Shown: positions 1 through 12,491 of the stretch, piece after piece
Numbering within the stretch: position 1 is the first letter of the stretch
Layout of the letters: each line of letters begins with the position of its first letter
NCBI GenBank assembly: GCA_026686845.1
Contig: JAIVEN010000014.1
Span: 8,418,001 to 8,482,000 of the forward strand
DNA: 64,000 nucleotides
Source: Adenanthera pavonina
Lineage: Eukaryota; Streptophyta; Magnoliopsida; Fabales; Fabaceae
Direction: 5' to 3'
The notes under the pieces: model-generated
Told to the model about the DNA's origin: nothing
Seen by the model: only the letters and a program-made list of their open reading frames with translations
Database searches by the model: none
Made by a program: the position numbers and the translations under genes

Positions 1-1435
1 AATACAATATAAAGTGAAGCAGGCGTATATTGCAAACAGATAAGAAGAACAATCTCCACTTCACTACACCACTTCCAAAATAAATCCAGAAGCCTCTTCT
101 TTTTACCCACACCAACTTAGACAAATCAATTTTTGCATGAGATTTATCAATTTATTGCTATGTTTAGTAATCAGAAAATAGTTTTTTTAAAGAAAATAGT
201 CCACAACTTTATATTTGTTTTTAACAGATGGTGATAAAAGATGAAAGAAGTGAAACAAGGGAACTATAGCTCCCATTGTAATTTACCAACACATAAACTA
301 AAGAAATATAACTCATCTGAATTATTATAACCTCTAAACAAATATAACTTACATTCTGATAATTTGGAAATGTAAAATAGAAGACAAAAATGAGAACTCA
401 CAATTTACGAACAACAAACATGCACTTAATTTAATTTAATCTACAAAAAAAGGCATAAAAGAAAGGGCTGAAATTCTTCCTCAAGGAACTAAATGGCTAA
501 TTAGTGTATTGGAGAAGTATATTGAATAACAGTCCAACCAAACAACAAAAACTGTTTAGGAGATATAAGAATGAAGTACAACAGGAAAGTATGAGGTTCC
601 ATAACATGAGTCCTATATGTTTATTTGAGGTGGGGTGCATTTCCCTAACAACGAAGTCACAAAAAGGGAAAAGAATCCCAACTAATGTAGCAGCTGCTGC
701 TTCAAATATTTTACATTTTTTCTAAAAAAACTAATTATTATTATTTTAGAAAAAATGATACTTTTGATTATGATATTATTTTTTAAGAAAATATATCTTG
801 AATTGATGAATTGATGTAACTATATTTTTGTTGACAAATTAAATTAAATTATCATTATTATTTTAAAATAATTTTCAAGGGTTAGGCCAAACCCCATCTC
901 ATATACCAAACTAATCCAATCTAACTTAGTATCTTAATAATTAGATATTAGATTAATTATTACTCAGTCTTTACAGACTCGTACTATAAGGATTTAAAGA
1001 ATTCACAATTATTTAAAAAATTTAGACTATATTTCTTTTTTGTTGAGATTCTTATATTTGGCACACCTGCCTTTAAAATTATAAAGGTGCTTGATTTTAT
1101 ATTTTTATTTGAGCACCTATATTAATATCATAAAATATTTAAAAGACATGTATTAGTATATTTTAATTAATTTGTGATATATCTTTTATCAATTAGGTAT
1201 ATTTTTTATTTTATTTATTTTGATAAATATAAATTTTATAAAAATATATATTCATATAAAATAAAATTTTTGAAGATATATTTAATATCTTTTATATGAT
1301 CTATTAATAACTTCAAAATATATATTTATTTTAATAAATGTATAAAATATATTTTTTATGTAAATGAGATATATTTTAATTATAATATATATTTATGATA
1401 TAGTTTAAGGATATATATTAATTAATATAAATAAC
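1..1435. other. AT-rich intergenic DNA, no gene recognised
   Basis: The stretch is strongly AT-rich with stop codons in all frames. The only longer open frame (504-725, +, 73 codons) resembles no protein I know and has no good start or splice context. I see no RNA gene and no clear transposon end. Confidence 0.6.
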
Positions 1436-1500
1436 ATGGGGGTGAGGGTGGCGGGGAAGGGGATAGGTTGAGGGGTGAGGGGAGTAGGTAGGGTGGCAGG
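1436..1500 (+). repeat. G-rich tract inside AT-rich DNA
   Basis: About 60 bases consist almost only of G with single A or T between runs of three to five G. They sit abruptly inside AT-rich DNA. At least six GGG or GGGG runs with short loops are visible on the + strand, enough for a potential G-quadruplex. A similar G-rich patch lies at about 5570-5635. The function is unknown; it may be a degenerated minisatellite or the inner part of an old transposon. Confidence 0.5.
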
Positions 1501-1847
1501 CTATCCTGTCACCTACTTTTATAAAATACTAAAACAATAATTTCTTCTTTGTTAAGGGTAATTATGAGAGTTTTTGTATTTTAAAATATAAGAGGTATAT
1601 GGGATTTATATGGTATATTTAATAATTTTTTTTAAAATATTTTTAATTAAGATAATATATTTTTAATATAATTTATTTGTATTAATTACATGATAGAATA
1701 ATTATTAATATTAAATGAAGATATTTTTAAAAACTATTTTATATTCCTGATAAATTTATTACTTTTCTTGATACGTGTGATTTTGTCTCTTATCCTTTAT
1801 ATTAAGAAATGGAGGCATTATATAACATCACAGAAGATGATTTATTG

Positions 1848-2176
1848 GGATTTGGATTCTCTGCTGCTGGAAGACAGCAGCACGCTTCCAGCAGCACCGC
1901 GTGCTGCTGTCCAGCAGCAGATCTGGATTGTCCATATTAAATATGGATGGTCCAGATTTTATTTTATATTTTTATTTTATTTAATTTTAATAATTTTTTA
2001 ATTTAAAAAAAATAAAAATATAAAATAAAAATAATCTATTAATTTTAAGATTTTAAAAAAAATATTTAATAACAAAAACAAAATAAAAATATATGATAAA
2101 ATCTGGACCGCCAGATCTGCTGCTGGGACAGCAGCACCGCGTGCTGCTGTTTTCCAGCAGCAGAGAACCCAAATCC
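1848..2176. mobile_element. Mutator-type MITE with 9-bp target duplication
   Basis: This 329-bp non-autonomous element has long terminal inverted repeats. The left end reads GGATTTGGATTCTCTGCTGC and the right end is its near-perfect reverse complement (GGATTTGGGTTCTCTGCTGC). The similarity runs inward for about 80-100 bases with a short insertion in the left arm. The flanks carry the same nine bases, GATTTATTG, at 1839-1847 and 2177-2185. A 9-bp duplication is the hallmark of Mutator-like (MULE) insertion. The arms also contain nested CAGCAG/CTGCTG palindromes, so each can form its own hairpin. The middle is AT-rich with no coding capacity. Family assignment rests on the duplication length and the long arms. 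Confidence 0.85.
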
Positions 2177-2185
2177 GATTTATTG

Positions 2186-4300
2186 TAATTCAATTTTTGT
2201 CGTGTAATCATAAAAAGCACAACTATTTGATTTTGAATATTATATTATAATAAATATTTTTTAACATATTATATTTTGATAATTTATTTATATTTTTGTT
2301 ATATATTACTTAAAAAACTAGCTAGGTTATTACCAAGTGGTTTATAAACTTTTTTTTTTTTAAAAAGGGAAAATTTATATAAATAGCTGTTAGAACATAC
2401 GAACGTGAGCGTAAATTGATAATATCCTTGTGGAGCCTCGTTAACTCACACTACATGTGATGGTCTCTAGTGTCTACAAAGTTCAAAAACCTCAATGACA
2501 ACTCCAAAAGGAATATATGCAAATATAATATAAGAAATATTTACAACCATGTAGTATTTTGCCATGTTGTGTATTAGCACGCGAAGTCAAGTAGTTTAAA
2601 CACAATCACAAAATCTGAATAATTACATGAGATAAAATAAAAAGTTGCAAACTCTTATGTCTTTTCCTTTTTCCTTTGCTTCGAAGATGATGATCCCAAT
2701 TTTTAAGCTTGGTTCATGCTCCCATAGCACTCAAGAAGAAAATTAAAAAGGGATTAGCATTCACAATAGGAGCATTTTCACATGAAATCAAGAATGACTT
2801 TTTCTAAAAGAAAAAACAAGAATGGAATTTTATAAGAGGACCAAGATCTTCATCATTTAAGAAATCCAAATAAGCTAAGAGTTTCCCACAAAGGTATAGC
2901 CACATATTGCACTTTCAAGCTCTAAACAGTAACAAAAGTAAAATCACACATTGCAATTTCAAGCTCTAAATAATAAACAAACATGCAGCACGTGAGATCA
3001 ACTATTCAACTTTGCCAATGAAGAATTAGGGATAAGTGAAGCTTTTTCTCATGGCCAAAACAACATCTGGCCCAAGCCTTGAAATCAAACTCATCAAGCC
3101 AAAGCTCAACGTGAGTGCAAGCTAAATCATGCCTATATATGATGCAAACCATTTTCATTTTAAGTGAGTAACGTAGAACTCAATGTTAATTTGATAACCT
3201 TAGTCAAATTTTCTGCATCGGTACTTAGAATCATTTGGCCATAACAGTAGTGAAACCGAAAATGCATGTATCTCTCATCTGGAATAGCATAAACCAATTT
3301 AATCTCACATCAATGTCAACACACAAAAACATGACTTCGAAGGCAAAATCAAGATCAGTGTTTCTTTGCTTAAATCAGTTCTTATGTGTTGGCAACATAA
3401 AAAGATAAAAAAGGAAATTCATACAAAACCAAAGCACAAAGGTTCATGTTTTGAGTTAAATAAGTACCCATGTATTTGTATCAGCAAAGATGACTTTATA
3501 CTACATATTCAAGGCCAATGAATGTATCCTTTTAGCTTGGGTATGTTGTAAGGTGCTTTCAACAAAGATTGGTCCCGATAATGGCAAATTAGCTTGGTGG
3601 TTCAAATGTTATTGCATTAAGAATCTAAAGCAGGCTAAAAGGTGGAGGGATCTTATTCAGAAACTTATGTCTAGAAAATTCCTCCTCCTAAACAAACAAA
3701 CCCCTCATAAACATTCTGTCAAACATTTGGCATGCAAACTGTAAAGTAAAACAAAGCTCCCAGACTTCTCATGAAGACTAGATGTAAAACGAAGGTAGGC
3801 ATCACACATGACAGAAAATACTTGCAACAAGTGTAGATAGACATAATCTTAGCCTAGGCTAAAGAAATGCCTTCGTGCTCAACCATCCCTCCGACATGAA
3901 TTTTTCCAAAACATCTCAAAGTAGTTGTAAACGAGAAAGGAGGGAGTGTGTGAAATTGTTACCTTTATCTCTATGAAGATGAATTGAGAGGCTCAAGCTT
4001 CTTTACCTTAGTGGCTCGTTCTCTTCTCCCTCTCACCCATTGTCTCTTGCACTCCCATTATCCTTCTTTCTTTCACTCTCTAATTCCCTCCATCGACCTC
4101 CCAGGCTCTCTCCATCAAGCTCTCCATTTGTGCTTCCTCTTTTCTCTCAATTGATAGCTTTCCTTTATAACCCTAGTTTTGTGGCTTGATGGAACCACTC
4201 CTCTCTGGTCAACCGTCGGTGAAAGAGACGTTAGAGGCTCCTTGATTCCCCTTCTCTGATGCAGTTGGTGTGTCTTCTGGATCACTGCTACCTTTGTATT
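2186..4300. other. Intergenic DNA, no gene recognised
   Basis: From about 2400 to 4100 base composition is more balanced than the surroundings, so it may be old transposon or gene debris. The frames at 3490-3744 (+) and 4115-4318 (-) resemble no family I recognise. A pyrimidine-rich patch at about 4015-4150 looks like an untranslated leader or a low-complexity tract. Confidence 0.45.
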
Positions 4301-4301
4301 T

Positions 4302-4390
4302 GCTCCTACTGATGGCAATGATAGAAAGGGGAGGAAAGTAATGGCTGGTTCATCTCTCTTCCCCTTTCTATCATTGCCACCAGTAGGAGT
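4302..4390. repeat. Short perfect-looking hairpin (inverted repeat)
   Basis: Two arms of about 33 bases (4302-4334 and 4358-4390) are reverse complements with only a few mismatches and are separated by about 23 bases. The shared core is GGCAATGATAGAAAGGGG. It is neither AT-rich nor simple sequence, so this is not chance pairing. It may be a miniature fold-back element, a palindromic duplication made by repair, or a small-RNA precursor. It abuts the MITE-like element that starts at about 4390. Confidence 0.65.
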
Positions 4391-4817
4391 AGAGTTGGCA
4401 ATATGGGCCGGGACGGTTTGTCAAAGAGGGTCGGCTTGTAAAGCCCGAGCTCGTATGGCACAGGTCCGTGGGTCTATATATTTTTAAAAAATATTTTTTA
4501 TATATATAATTTTTTAAATTTTTTCATATAATTTTTAAAATTTTTTCATATATTTTTTAAATTAATATAACTAATTATCACTATCATTCATAAAAAATCA
4601 ATATAATATTTAAATTTTACAATTTACACCTAATTAATTAATAAAATAATATATTTTTTAATATTTTAATCAAACAAAAAGAAAAAAAAAGGGAAATAGG
4701 CCCATCGCGCCGGCCTGCCACGGGCAGGGCTCAAAAAGCCCGTTTTCCCCTCGGGCTTCTATTTTTAAAGTCCGGCCCCCCCGTTTTGTGAGGCTTGGTC
4801 CATTTTGCCGGCTCTAG
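4390..4817. mobile_element. MITE-like element, probably hAT type
   Basis: The left end begins TAGAGTTGGCAATATGGGCC. The right end, reversed, reads TAGAGCCGGCAAAATGGACC. These imperfect terminal inverted repeats resemble the TAG-GGCAA ends of plant hAT MITEs known to me. Both subterminal regions are GC-rich and share G-rich runs on opposite strands, and the middle is AT-rich. I could not find a convincing 8-bp target duplication, so family and exact ends are uncertain. Confidence 0.5.
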
Positions 4818-4847
4818 TTGTTGCCTTCCTTTGCTCTCCTTTTTCCA

Positions 4848-5800
4848 GAAATTTTATCACAATACTATAAAAAAAAATCAAAATTCCCAATATGCCACAA
4901 GTTAGAAAATATTTTTTTATTGGCTATAACTTAAATGATTTCGATATCTCAAACAGCGAGATATAAATTTTTAAATTTTTTTCATTGAATGAGTGACACC
5001 GCAATTCTTCTCTTTCCAGATCAAGGGGTTAGGCTACTCCCCCCAAATATGAGGTAAATATTCAGGAGAATTCAACACTACTCCAAAGTCATTTATATTT
5101 TGGGAGGGGACCATTTCCTCATTCTTTATAATTTAACTCATATTTTTTTTATCTCTCTCCCTTATTTTTCCTATTTACATCATTAATTGGGTTAAAATTT
5201 TGACTAAAATGTATATTTTTAAAATAGAGGGAGATTTATATTATTTTAGTAATATTAAAGGAAGAGTAATATATTCTACTCTTATAGTTATTTTGTATAT
5301 TAATATAAATTTTAATTAATAAAAAAGATATTTTTTAACAATATTAAAAACTTAACTAAAATATATGTTTTCAAAATATAAGAAAATCTATTTAATTTCA
5401 ATAATATTGAATAATATATTTTACTAGTATAATTAATTTATTTTATTTATTAAATATTTTATTTATTTTTGTGTGGTTAGAAATATAAAAAAATTAATAA
5501 AAAATTAAAATAAAAAATAGGTATAATTAAAAAAAAAAAGAAAAAGGAAAGAGAGTGGGGAAATGCGAGGAGGGAGAAATTTTATTTTTTGGAGGGGGGT
5601 GTCAGGCGTGAGGGAGGAGGAGAGGAGTAGGGGTCACCTCACCCCTTGATCTGAAAAATTTGAAAATTTATATCTTGATATTTGAGATATTGAGATTATT
5701 TAAGTTATAGCATATTAGAAAATATTTTTTAATTTATAATATATTAAAAATTTTAATTTTTTTTATAATATTGAAGTAAAATTGCCCCTTTTTTCTGGCG
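4848..5800. mobile_element. Fold-back element with roughly 170-200 bp inverted arms
   Basis: The left arm (about 4848-5045) and right arm (about 5630-5800) are degenerate reverse complements. Shared pieces include CTATAACTTAAAT followed by GATATCTCAAA-like sequence and AGATCAAGGGGT at the inner edge. The left arm holds about 34 extra bases. The spacer of about 580 bp is AT-rich apart from a G-rich patch near 5570-5635 and has no coding frame. No target duplication was identified. Confidence 0.55.
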
Positions 5801-8250
5801 CCAAAGAGGAAATAAATTATGGCAAGATGAGGTCAAAGGCTGTGATATTCTGCGTCTAACTTTTTTTCCTTTTCTTTTAATATTTGAATCAAACATCATT
5901 TGATTTATTTGGGAAAAAGAGATTTTTTTTTTAAATATGTGCTTTTTTTTGTCATTTTCTTTTTTTTTTATGTTTTGTTTCTTAAATATGTTTTAAGAAG
6001 GACTAGGTTGCACGAGACCTTTTTCTTTAGTTTAAATAAAAAATAAGTATTTATTTTGGAGATTCCTTGAAGTATTATATTTATATATATTTTTTAATTT
6101 TTTTAAAAAAAGTGAAGGATGATTTTAAAGAAATAATCCTTTTCATTTTGCACTTAAAATCTATTTTTTTAATTTCTAATAACTTAATATCCATCTTTTT
6201 TTTTGGGAGATATCTTGATATGAATGAAAATTATTCAATTAAATGCAAGATATTAAAAGAAATTTATTTTCTAATTTTTGGTGATTTACTTCATTTTTAT
6301 TTAAAAAATTTGGATAAAATATAGTTTTCACAATTAAAAAGTAGTGAAGAGCTAAAAATCAAACTTTAGCACAAGCAAATAAAGTTTTTATCCGGAGTTG
6401 ATTAAAAATTTTCAACTTATAATAATTACTTATTCTCCTATAATCACTTATTTTACTTTTTTTTTCTCATTATCCACTCAATAATCACTTAAATCCCCAA
6501 TATCTAAACACTTTTTTCTCAAAATCACTTATGGGGTAAAAATATATCAACATAAATTATTTTTAATATAATCACTTATTTTCATATTCTATTATACTTA
6601 CTTATTCTTATAATAATTTATATATAAACCAATTCAAATACACTAAAAGACTTCACAAACCAGTCATGCTTGCGTGTGAGATTGTGTGCATGCATGTGCA
6701 TGGTGCTCGCTTTTTACTTTACAACAAAACATTAAAGGAAAATTAATATTTATGACCTAGTTTTTTTGAACTATTATGGGCTTCCATATGATCTTTAGTA
6801 CTACTTCAATCAATTCTATTTACAGGTAGAATTTTAAAGTAGATTTTCATCCTTCATATGAGGCATTTTAGGAATCCAATAAATCTTTAATAATTTTTTA
6901 ATTTATCTTTTATATAAATACTCTTTGTTGATAAATTTTAAAAGTTAAATGAAATATTGATACAAAAGAGTAAATTCAAAAATTAAATTAACTTTTAAGA
7001 AATTTAATAATATTAAGTAATTTTAGGAGTATATTAATGGCGTCCCTAGCCTGGATTAAATTAAAAGACCATCGAAATGGGAAAAGGTCGTGTCAGAAGT
7101 TGGAAATGATTGTCTCCGTTAATGGTGGGAATAGACCCAGCTCATATTTAGTTCTATGAATTCTATCAATAAACATATTTCTTTCTATACTCCATACTCC
7201 CTTAAGAAAAATAATTTTAATTATTGAAAGTTAATCAAATTATTTTATATTTTAATTTTTTTAAATTATTTTTAATTAATTTAATATTAATTTAAATTAC
7301 TAATATATTTAATCTTTCTCACATAATTAATAAAAAATAATTTAAAAAAATTTTGATACACCATTAACTATATATATTTTTTATATTTAGATCACAAAAA
7401 AGAATTTTTTTTATATTTTATAAATAAGAATAAGATTGCATTAATTTATAGGGTAAGAGTATTCTTCATTTGTACGACTTTTTCTTTTTTCGTTCTGTCA
7501 TTTCCTGTTCTGTTGTGATACTGTCAGATTCAAGCATTTACCTAGTAAAAGCTTGTTTGTACCCATTGGAAAATCTAATAACCAATAAGACTCATGCCTT
7601 TCAACTTTTCAAATTTAAAAATAAAACTCTTACAATTAAAGATTATTCATAAAATTAAATTCGATTGATACCAATGTTGATTAATGCTAACTCAGCACCA
7701 GGTTTATATGTTAAAGCACCAAGCTAATAACTAATTTAAAGACTAATACGCTTGAGTTAGCACCAGGTTTAGCAAGTTGTTGAACACCCTATGGGCACAA
7801 ACACTCTATTCAAGTTGGTAGCGACGTGGAGAGAGGAGGCTGTCAGTTTCACCATATAGAATAAGGAAATAATGACGTTTTTTAATTTAAAAAAAAATTA
7901 AGTAAATCCACATCAAATCAAACACTACCAAAATATTGTCATGATTTACGACTGATAATTGAGATTAAGCAAAGAAACAGTCTACTTCTCAAATTTTATA
8001 CGAACGTCTATAAATTTATTTAACAAGCTTTTCAATAAGATCGAGTGACGTGGTGAGCGATACGATCTGAAACATTGAAAAAATGGATGGCTGAGATCAT
8101 CTTTCTGCTGCCCCAAACCCATTTAAAACACCAACGAATTGCGAATCCGAGTATCCAATGACGTCTTAGAAACGCCATATTCTTGGTCTACCCTCTGCTT
8201 TCCCTCACCAGATTTCCTTAAGTAAATTAACCTGACCTTCCCTAGTTGTA
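5801..8250. other. Intergenic DNA upstream of the UGT array
   Basis: This is AT-rich and holds no recognisable gene. It includes a MITE copy (about 6400-6645). From about 7540 it contains pieces that recur upstream of copy 3: a segment near 7580 with ATAAGACTCATGCCTTTCAA resembles one near 18762, and the stretch just before 8250 (ending in TCTGCTTTCCCTCACC) recurs near 19888. Promoter DNA was therefore duplicated along with the genes. Confidence 0.5.
6400..6645 (-). mobile_element. MITE family A, copy 1 (reversed)
   Basis: An AT-rich block full of AATCACTTA / TAAGTGATT words ends at ACCAATTCAAATACACT. Reversed, this reads AGTGTATTTGAATTGGT and then TATATATAA. The same architecture occurs at about 24087-24463 and 60199-60570 in the other orientation. 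Words shared with those copies include CATTATCCACTCAATAATCA and CTTAAATCCCCAATATCTAAA (split here into short matches). It is non-coding. The left end is not sharply defined. Confidence 0.5.
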
Positions 8251-9813
8251 GTGGATATGTCCATGGAAGTTCCACCGTCCTTGAAGGGGCATGTGGTGGT
8301 CATGCCTTTCCCAACCAGAGGCCACGTCAACCCCATGTTATACCTCTGTAAATTTCTCGCTTCAAGAACACCCAATGAAGTTATCATCACCTTCGTCGTC
8401 ACTCAAGAGTGGCTCGGCTACATCCATTCTTACCCCAAGTCACATACTATTCGCTTCGCCACCATCCCCAACGTCATCCCTTCGGAAAGCCAGATACTCG
8501 ACGATATTCCTTGCTTCTCCGAAGCCATCGCGACCAAGATGAGAGCTGCGTTCGAGCAGCTACTCGATCAGCTTCAGCTGCCGGTTACTGCCATCGTCGC
8601 TGATGTTGAGTTGGGTTGGCCAACCGTCGTGGCAAAACGGAGGAATATTCCGGTGGCTCTATTATGGACCATGTCGGCGTCGTTCTTCCGCACGTTCCAT
8701 CAGCTGGATATGTTGGCCCCTGACCGGCGTTTGTCGGTTGATCTTTTGGGTAATTTATCCTCCACGACACTTTTTTCATTATTTTGAGACTTTTAGTATT
8801 TTTGAAAAGTACGTTGTTGTCATCATTTATTATTATATTTTGTGATTAGTGATGTTTACCTAAACAGTACTAGTTTGGGATTTAAGTTTTTCTGTTCATC
8901 GATAATGATTTAAGTTAGTGATGCAGATGAGCAAGCTAAGAACACTCGGGGAATCTCTTCCTCACAACTCACTGATCTTCGAAAGTTACTTCACGAAAGC
9001 GATCTCAATTTTTTAAGGATTGCGTTGGACTTTGTTCCAGAAGTAGCCAAAACAGATTATCTCCTCCTCAATACGATCCAAGAGCTAGAAGTCGAACCAA
9101 TAAATTCTCTAAAAGCTATATTCCCCTTTCGTCTCTATCCTATAGGCCCTGCCATACCCTTCATGGAACTTGAACCACTGAATGATTCATCAACGACCAA
9201 CCTTGACCAAATAATAAAATGGCTAGATTCTCAGCCAAACATGTCAGTATTGTACATTTCTTCGGGTAGTTTGATTTCAATGTCCCGTCCCCAGATGGAA
9301 GAACTTGCTTCAGCATTAAAAACTAGTGGTATGCGTTTTATGTGGGCTTGTCGTTCAGATGCTGTGTGGCTGAAGGAGAAATGTGGGGATAAGGGTCTAG
9401 TGGTGCCATGGTGTGACCAATTGAAGGTGTTGTCCCACGGTTCTATTGTGGGGTTTTGGAGCCATTGTGGGTGGAATTCAACTCTGGAAGCATGCTTTGC
9501 TGGAGTACCAATCCTGGCATTTCCTCTTTTCTTGGATCAATACTCGAATTGTAGGCATATCGTGGAAGAATGGAAGAATGGGTGGAAGGTGGTTGTGGAG
9601 AGATCAGAGGATTTTGTGACGAAAGAAGAAATATTGGAAGTGCTTAGGATGGTGATGGACGTGGAGAGTAAAGAGGGGAAGGAAGCAAGAGAGAGGGCAA
9701 AAGAACTGAAGGCCCTGTTTCATCGAGCTATTGCCAAAGGTGGTTCCTCTGATAAGAGCCTCGATGCTTTTGTCGAAGGCATTTTAGGTGTTCAAGTCAA
9801 TTTGGTCAATTAG
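8251..9813 (+). CDS. UGT87A-like: UGT87A-like UDP-glycosyltransferase, copy 1
   Basis: Family-1 glycosyltransferases move sugar, usually glucose from UDP-glucose, onto small plant metabolites in the cytosol; the acceptor here is unknown. Exons are 8251-8749 and 8927-9813, joined in phase 1 to give 461 residues, normal for the family. The N-terminal catalytic His is H25 in PTRGHVNP. The partner Asp lies in VADVELGW. The complete 44-residue PSPG sugar-donor box (residues 328-371) starts WCDQLKVL, contains HCGWNS and ends DQ. Three in-frame ATGs lie at 8251, 8257 and 8263; the third (MEVPPS) is the one shared by copies 3 and 4, so it may be the true start. The middle of exon 2 is closest to copy 2 and the 3' half closest to copy 3, suggesting gene conversion. 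UGT87A identity is from remembered motifs (for example SWCDQLRVL) and the syntenic context. Confidence 0.9.
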
Positions 9814-11799
9814 GAGATCTACGGATGCCATTACTTGATGCACAATGTCTAGCATGGTAGATTGATAACTGATGGACGAATAAAAAACTGTATGTTTGGG
9901 ATAAGGGTCTGTATTTTGGTCTCATTATCATTTTTTTTTTGCCAGAATTTATCATTTTTGACCGGAGCCGTTTTAGTTATTTGTATAAATTAGGGATATT
10001 TAACTTTGATGGAAAACTAGCCACAGAAAAATACACATCAAGAAATTTCGTAATTAGGGATATTAATTTATGAATTTTATTTATAAATGAATACGAATTA
10101 ATGATTAATAATAACTATAGCTGAAGGAATGCATCAAACTAAATCACACATATGTTCACCATGTGCTAGTTCACAATCAAATTAGACTCATTAGAGGTGT
10201 ACAATTTATTTGATTGACTAGTCCGATTAAATCCTACTATATACGTTGACCCAAAAGCATCCTATTGTATACCGTTCGATTCAATCTTATCAAAGCAAGT
10301 GGAATTAGGTACAGATAAAAAAATATATTACTTTAATTAGGCGAAACTAAACACTAGTTTGATTCTATTAGTCAAACTGGTTCGATGCCAATTAAAGCAC
10401 GAATATATTATTTGAATGGCAACCTTGAATTTGATGTCATAAATCATTTTAATTAAAAGTATGAATTTACTAAACACTAGTTTAATTTTATTAGCCAATT
10501 TGCCTCACACTTTTGCTCCGGGAAGTAGCCTTGCAATCACTTGTGCTCAAACTCACATTGACATCAATGTTAATGTTGTACGATGGTGATGCCCAGATCT
10601 CTTACTCTCACAGGTTCATTAACTATTTTAGTCGACTGAAAAATACTTGCATATATTCTATATATTGAGATTATAAAAAAGAGGGATAAACAACCTTTTG
10701 GTTCTTAAGGTTTTCCAAAATTTTCAATTGGCCTCTATATTTGTTTTCAATTTGTGTAAATAACTCCCTATAATTTGATGTTATTAACAAGATAGGCCTT
10801 AACATTTCAAAAACCTAATAATTTAATCCTTCAATTTTTCAACATGGCAATAGCACTGTTAAAATGAGTTAATATAACAGTTAAAATGGATTGACTAAAT
10901 TATTTGTATAACTAACTAGATTATTTTGAATTGAGTGGATTATTTTAATGTGACAGTTAAAATGAACTATTTGGATATTTTTACAACCAGTCAACCTTCA
11001 AAATAGTTCAATCAACTATACAGATAGTCCAATTAGTCCATATCAATTTAAAAATTATGGAAAACTTTAAGGACCAAAAGGTCCTTTATAAAAGAAAAAA
11101 AGTTTGTTACTTATAAAAGAAAAAAAGTTTGTTACTCATCCTACTTGAAAATGAATCACATTAATAGTTCAACTAAATCTTATATTACATCAAATATCTA
11201 ATTGTAATTCTATATATAGATATGAAACGATCATTACATCATTAAATAATAAAACAAGTATGACTATCTTCTTTGTTGCATTACCTGCCCTCTTCTCCGA
11301 GAATGATCAAAATTGTCTTCTTCCAGGTTGCCATTCCAATATGAGTGAAGGACCTAAAAATTAAACAAAAGAATTGAATGACGAACTTAATCGAAATAGT
11401 TCATGAATCATTTCAAATGAATACCTCCTATTGAAATTGCAATTATACAATATATAATGAAGTCAATACCGACAATCTATTTTAAAATTCAAGTAATATA
11501 CTTTTCGTCAAAAAAGACATCAAATTCTAGAATATATATAAAGCTTCAAGGACTTAATTTGTAAATTTATGTTACATATTGAATCTATAAGAATTCGAAC
11601 ACGTCAATTAAATTTTTATAATCATCAAATATTGTTGTATATATAGATGATTCATATCTCCAATTGGTTCGTACATGCAGTTGATGAACTTAGTTTTTTA
11701 GATAGGTGTAACAAAATATGCTTGAAATTAAAATTGCATGTATCTATACACTTAACCTTCATGCTTCATGAATTTTTTAATCAATTTAGAATTTCAGCC
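9814..11799. other. 3' flank of copy 1 and intergenic DNA
   Basis: The first 600 bases are shared, with decay, with the 3' flanks of copies 2 and 3 (for example GCCATTACTTGATGCA just after the stop and GACTAGTCCGATT near 10217). They therefore belong to the duplicated unit. The rest is AT-rich with no recognised gene. A direct repeat of about 25 bases containing TTATAAAAGAAAAAAAGTTT occurs at about 11085-11135. Confidence 0.5.
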
Positions 11800-12491
11800 C
11801 AAAAGGTCACGAACCCAATGGTGGGCTCGTGAACTGGTCCAAGGGGCATTGCCCCGAAAGCAGAGTGAGCCTTTAGGGTTCGGTGGAGGCAAGACCGAGA
11901 GGAGAGATCAGACCAACTGCGAGGAACCAGATGGAGCTAGGGGAGACATTGGCGAGGAACAGAGGGAATTAGAGAGCACGAGCAGAGAAAAGAAAGAGAG
12001 AGGGAGGATGGGCCAGAGAGACTCAGCCGAAGGAACCAGAGGGGGCTCATGCTTGCGAGAGAGGGAGAGACGAGCCGTGATCCATATGGGAGGCACCGAA
12101 GACAGAGAGCATGGCCATGCGAGAGACTGAGAGTGAGGCACAGACTCAGGAGCCGAGAAACAAGAGGAAAGAAAAGCAAGGTAAGGGACTAAGCATGCTC
12201 AGTGAGGCTAGAAAAAGCTGAGTAAAAGCAAGGGCGAAAGCACAGGGAGGAGCAGTCTGAGAAAGCAAAGGGAGCCGCGAAAAAGGTAGGCCACGGACGA
12301 GGTAAAAAGCCAGGAGGACCAGAAAGAGACTGAACACGCAAAGGGAAAAGACAAAGGGGTACACGTGAAGGAAGCAGGGTAAGGCGAAGTCGGCTGGAAC
12401 AGGGGAGCATGGATATTGACGCACGAAAGCAAGGCTGAAAAGGAATGGCCACACGGTCAAAATCTGGCTTTTCTGTTGACTTGCGAAGTAC

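Noticed and set aside
4115..4318. 67-codon minus-strand frame near the hairpin
   Set aside because: No family resemblance, no splice partner, and its start lies within the hairpin arm.
11768..12460. Overlapping open frames on both strands (up to 120 codons)
   Set aside because: Same purine-rich leader of the LTR-like block. Frames are open on both strands because stop codons are rare in this composition.
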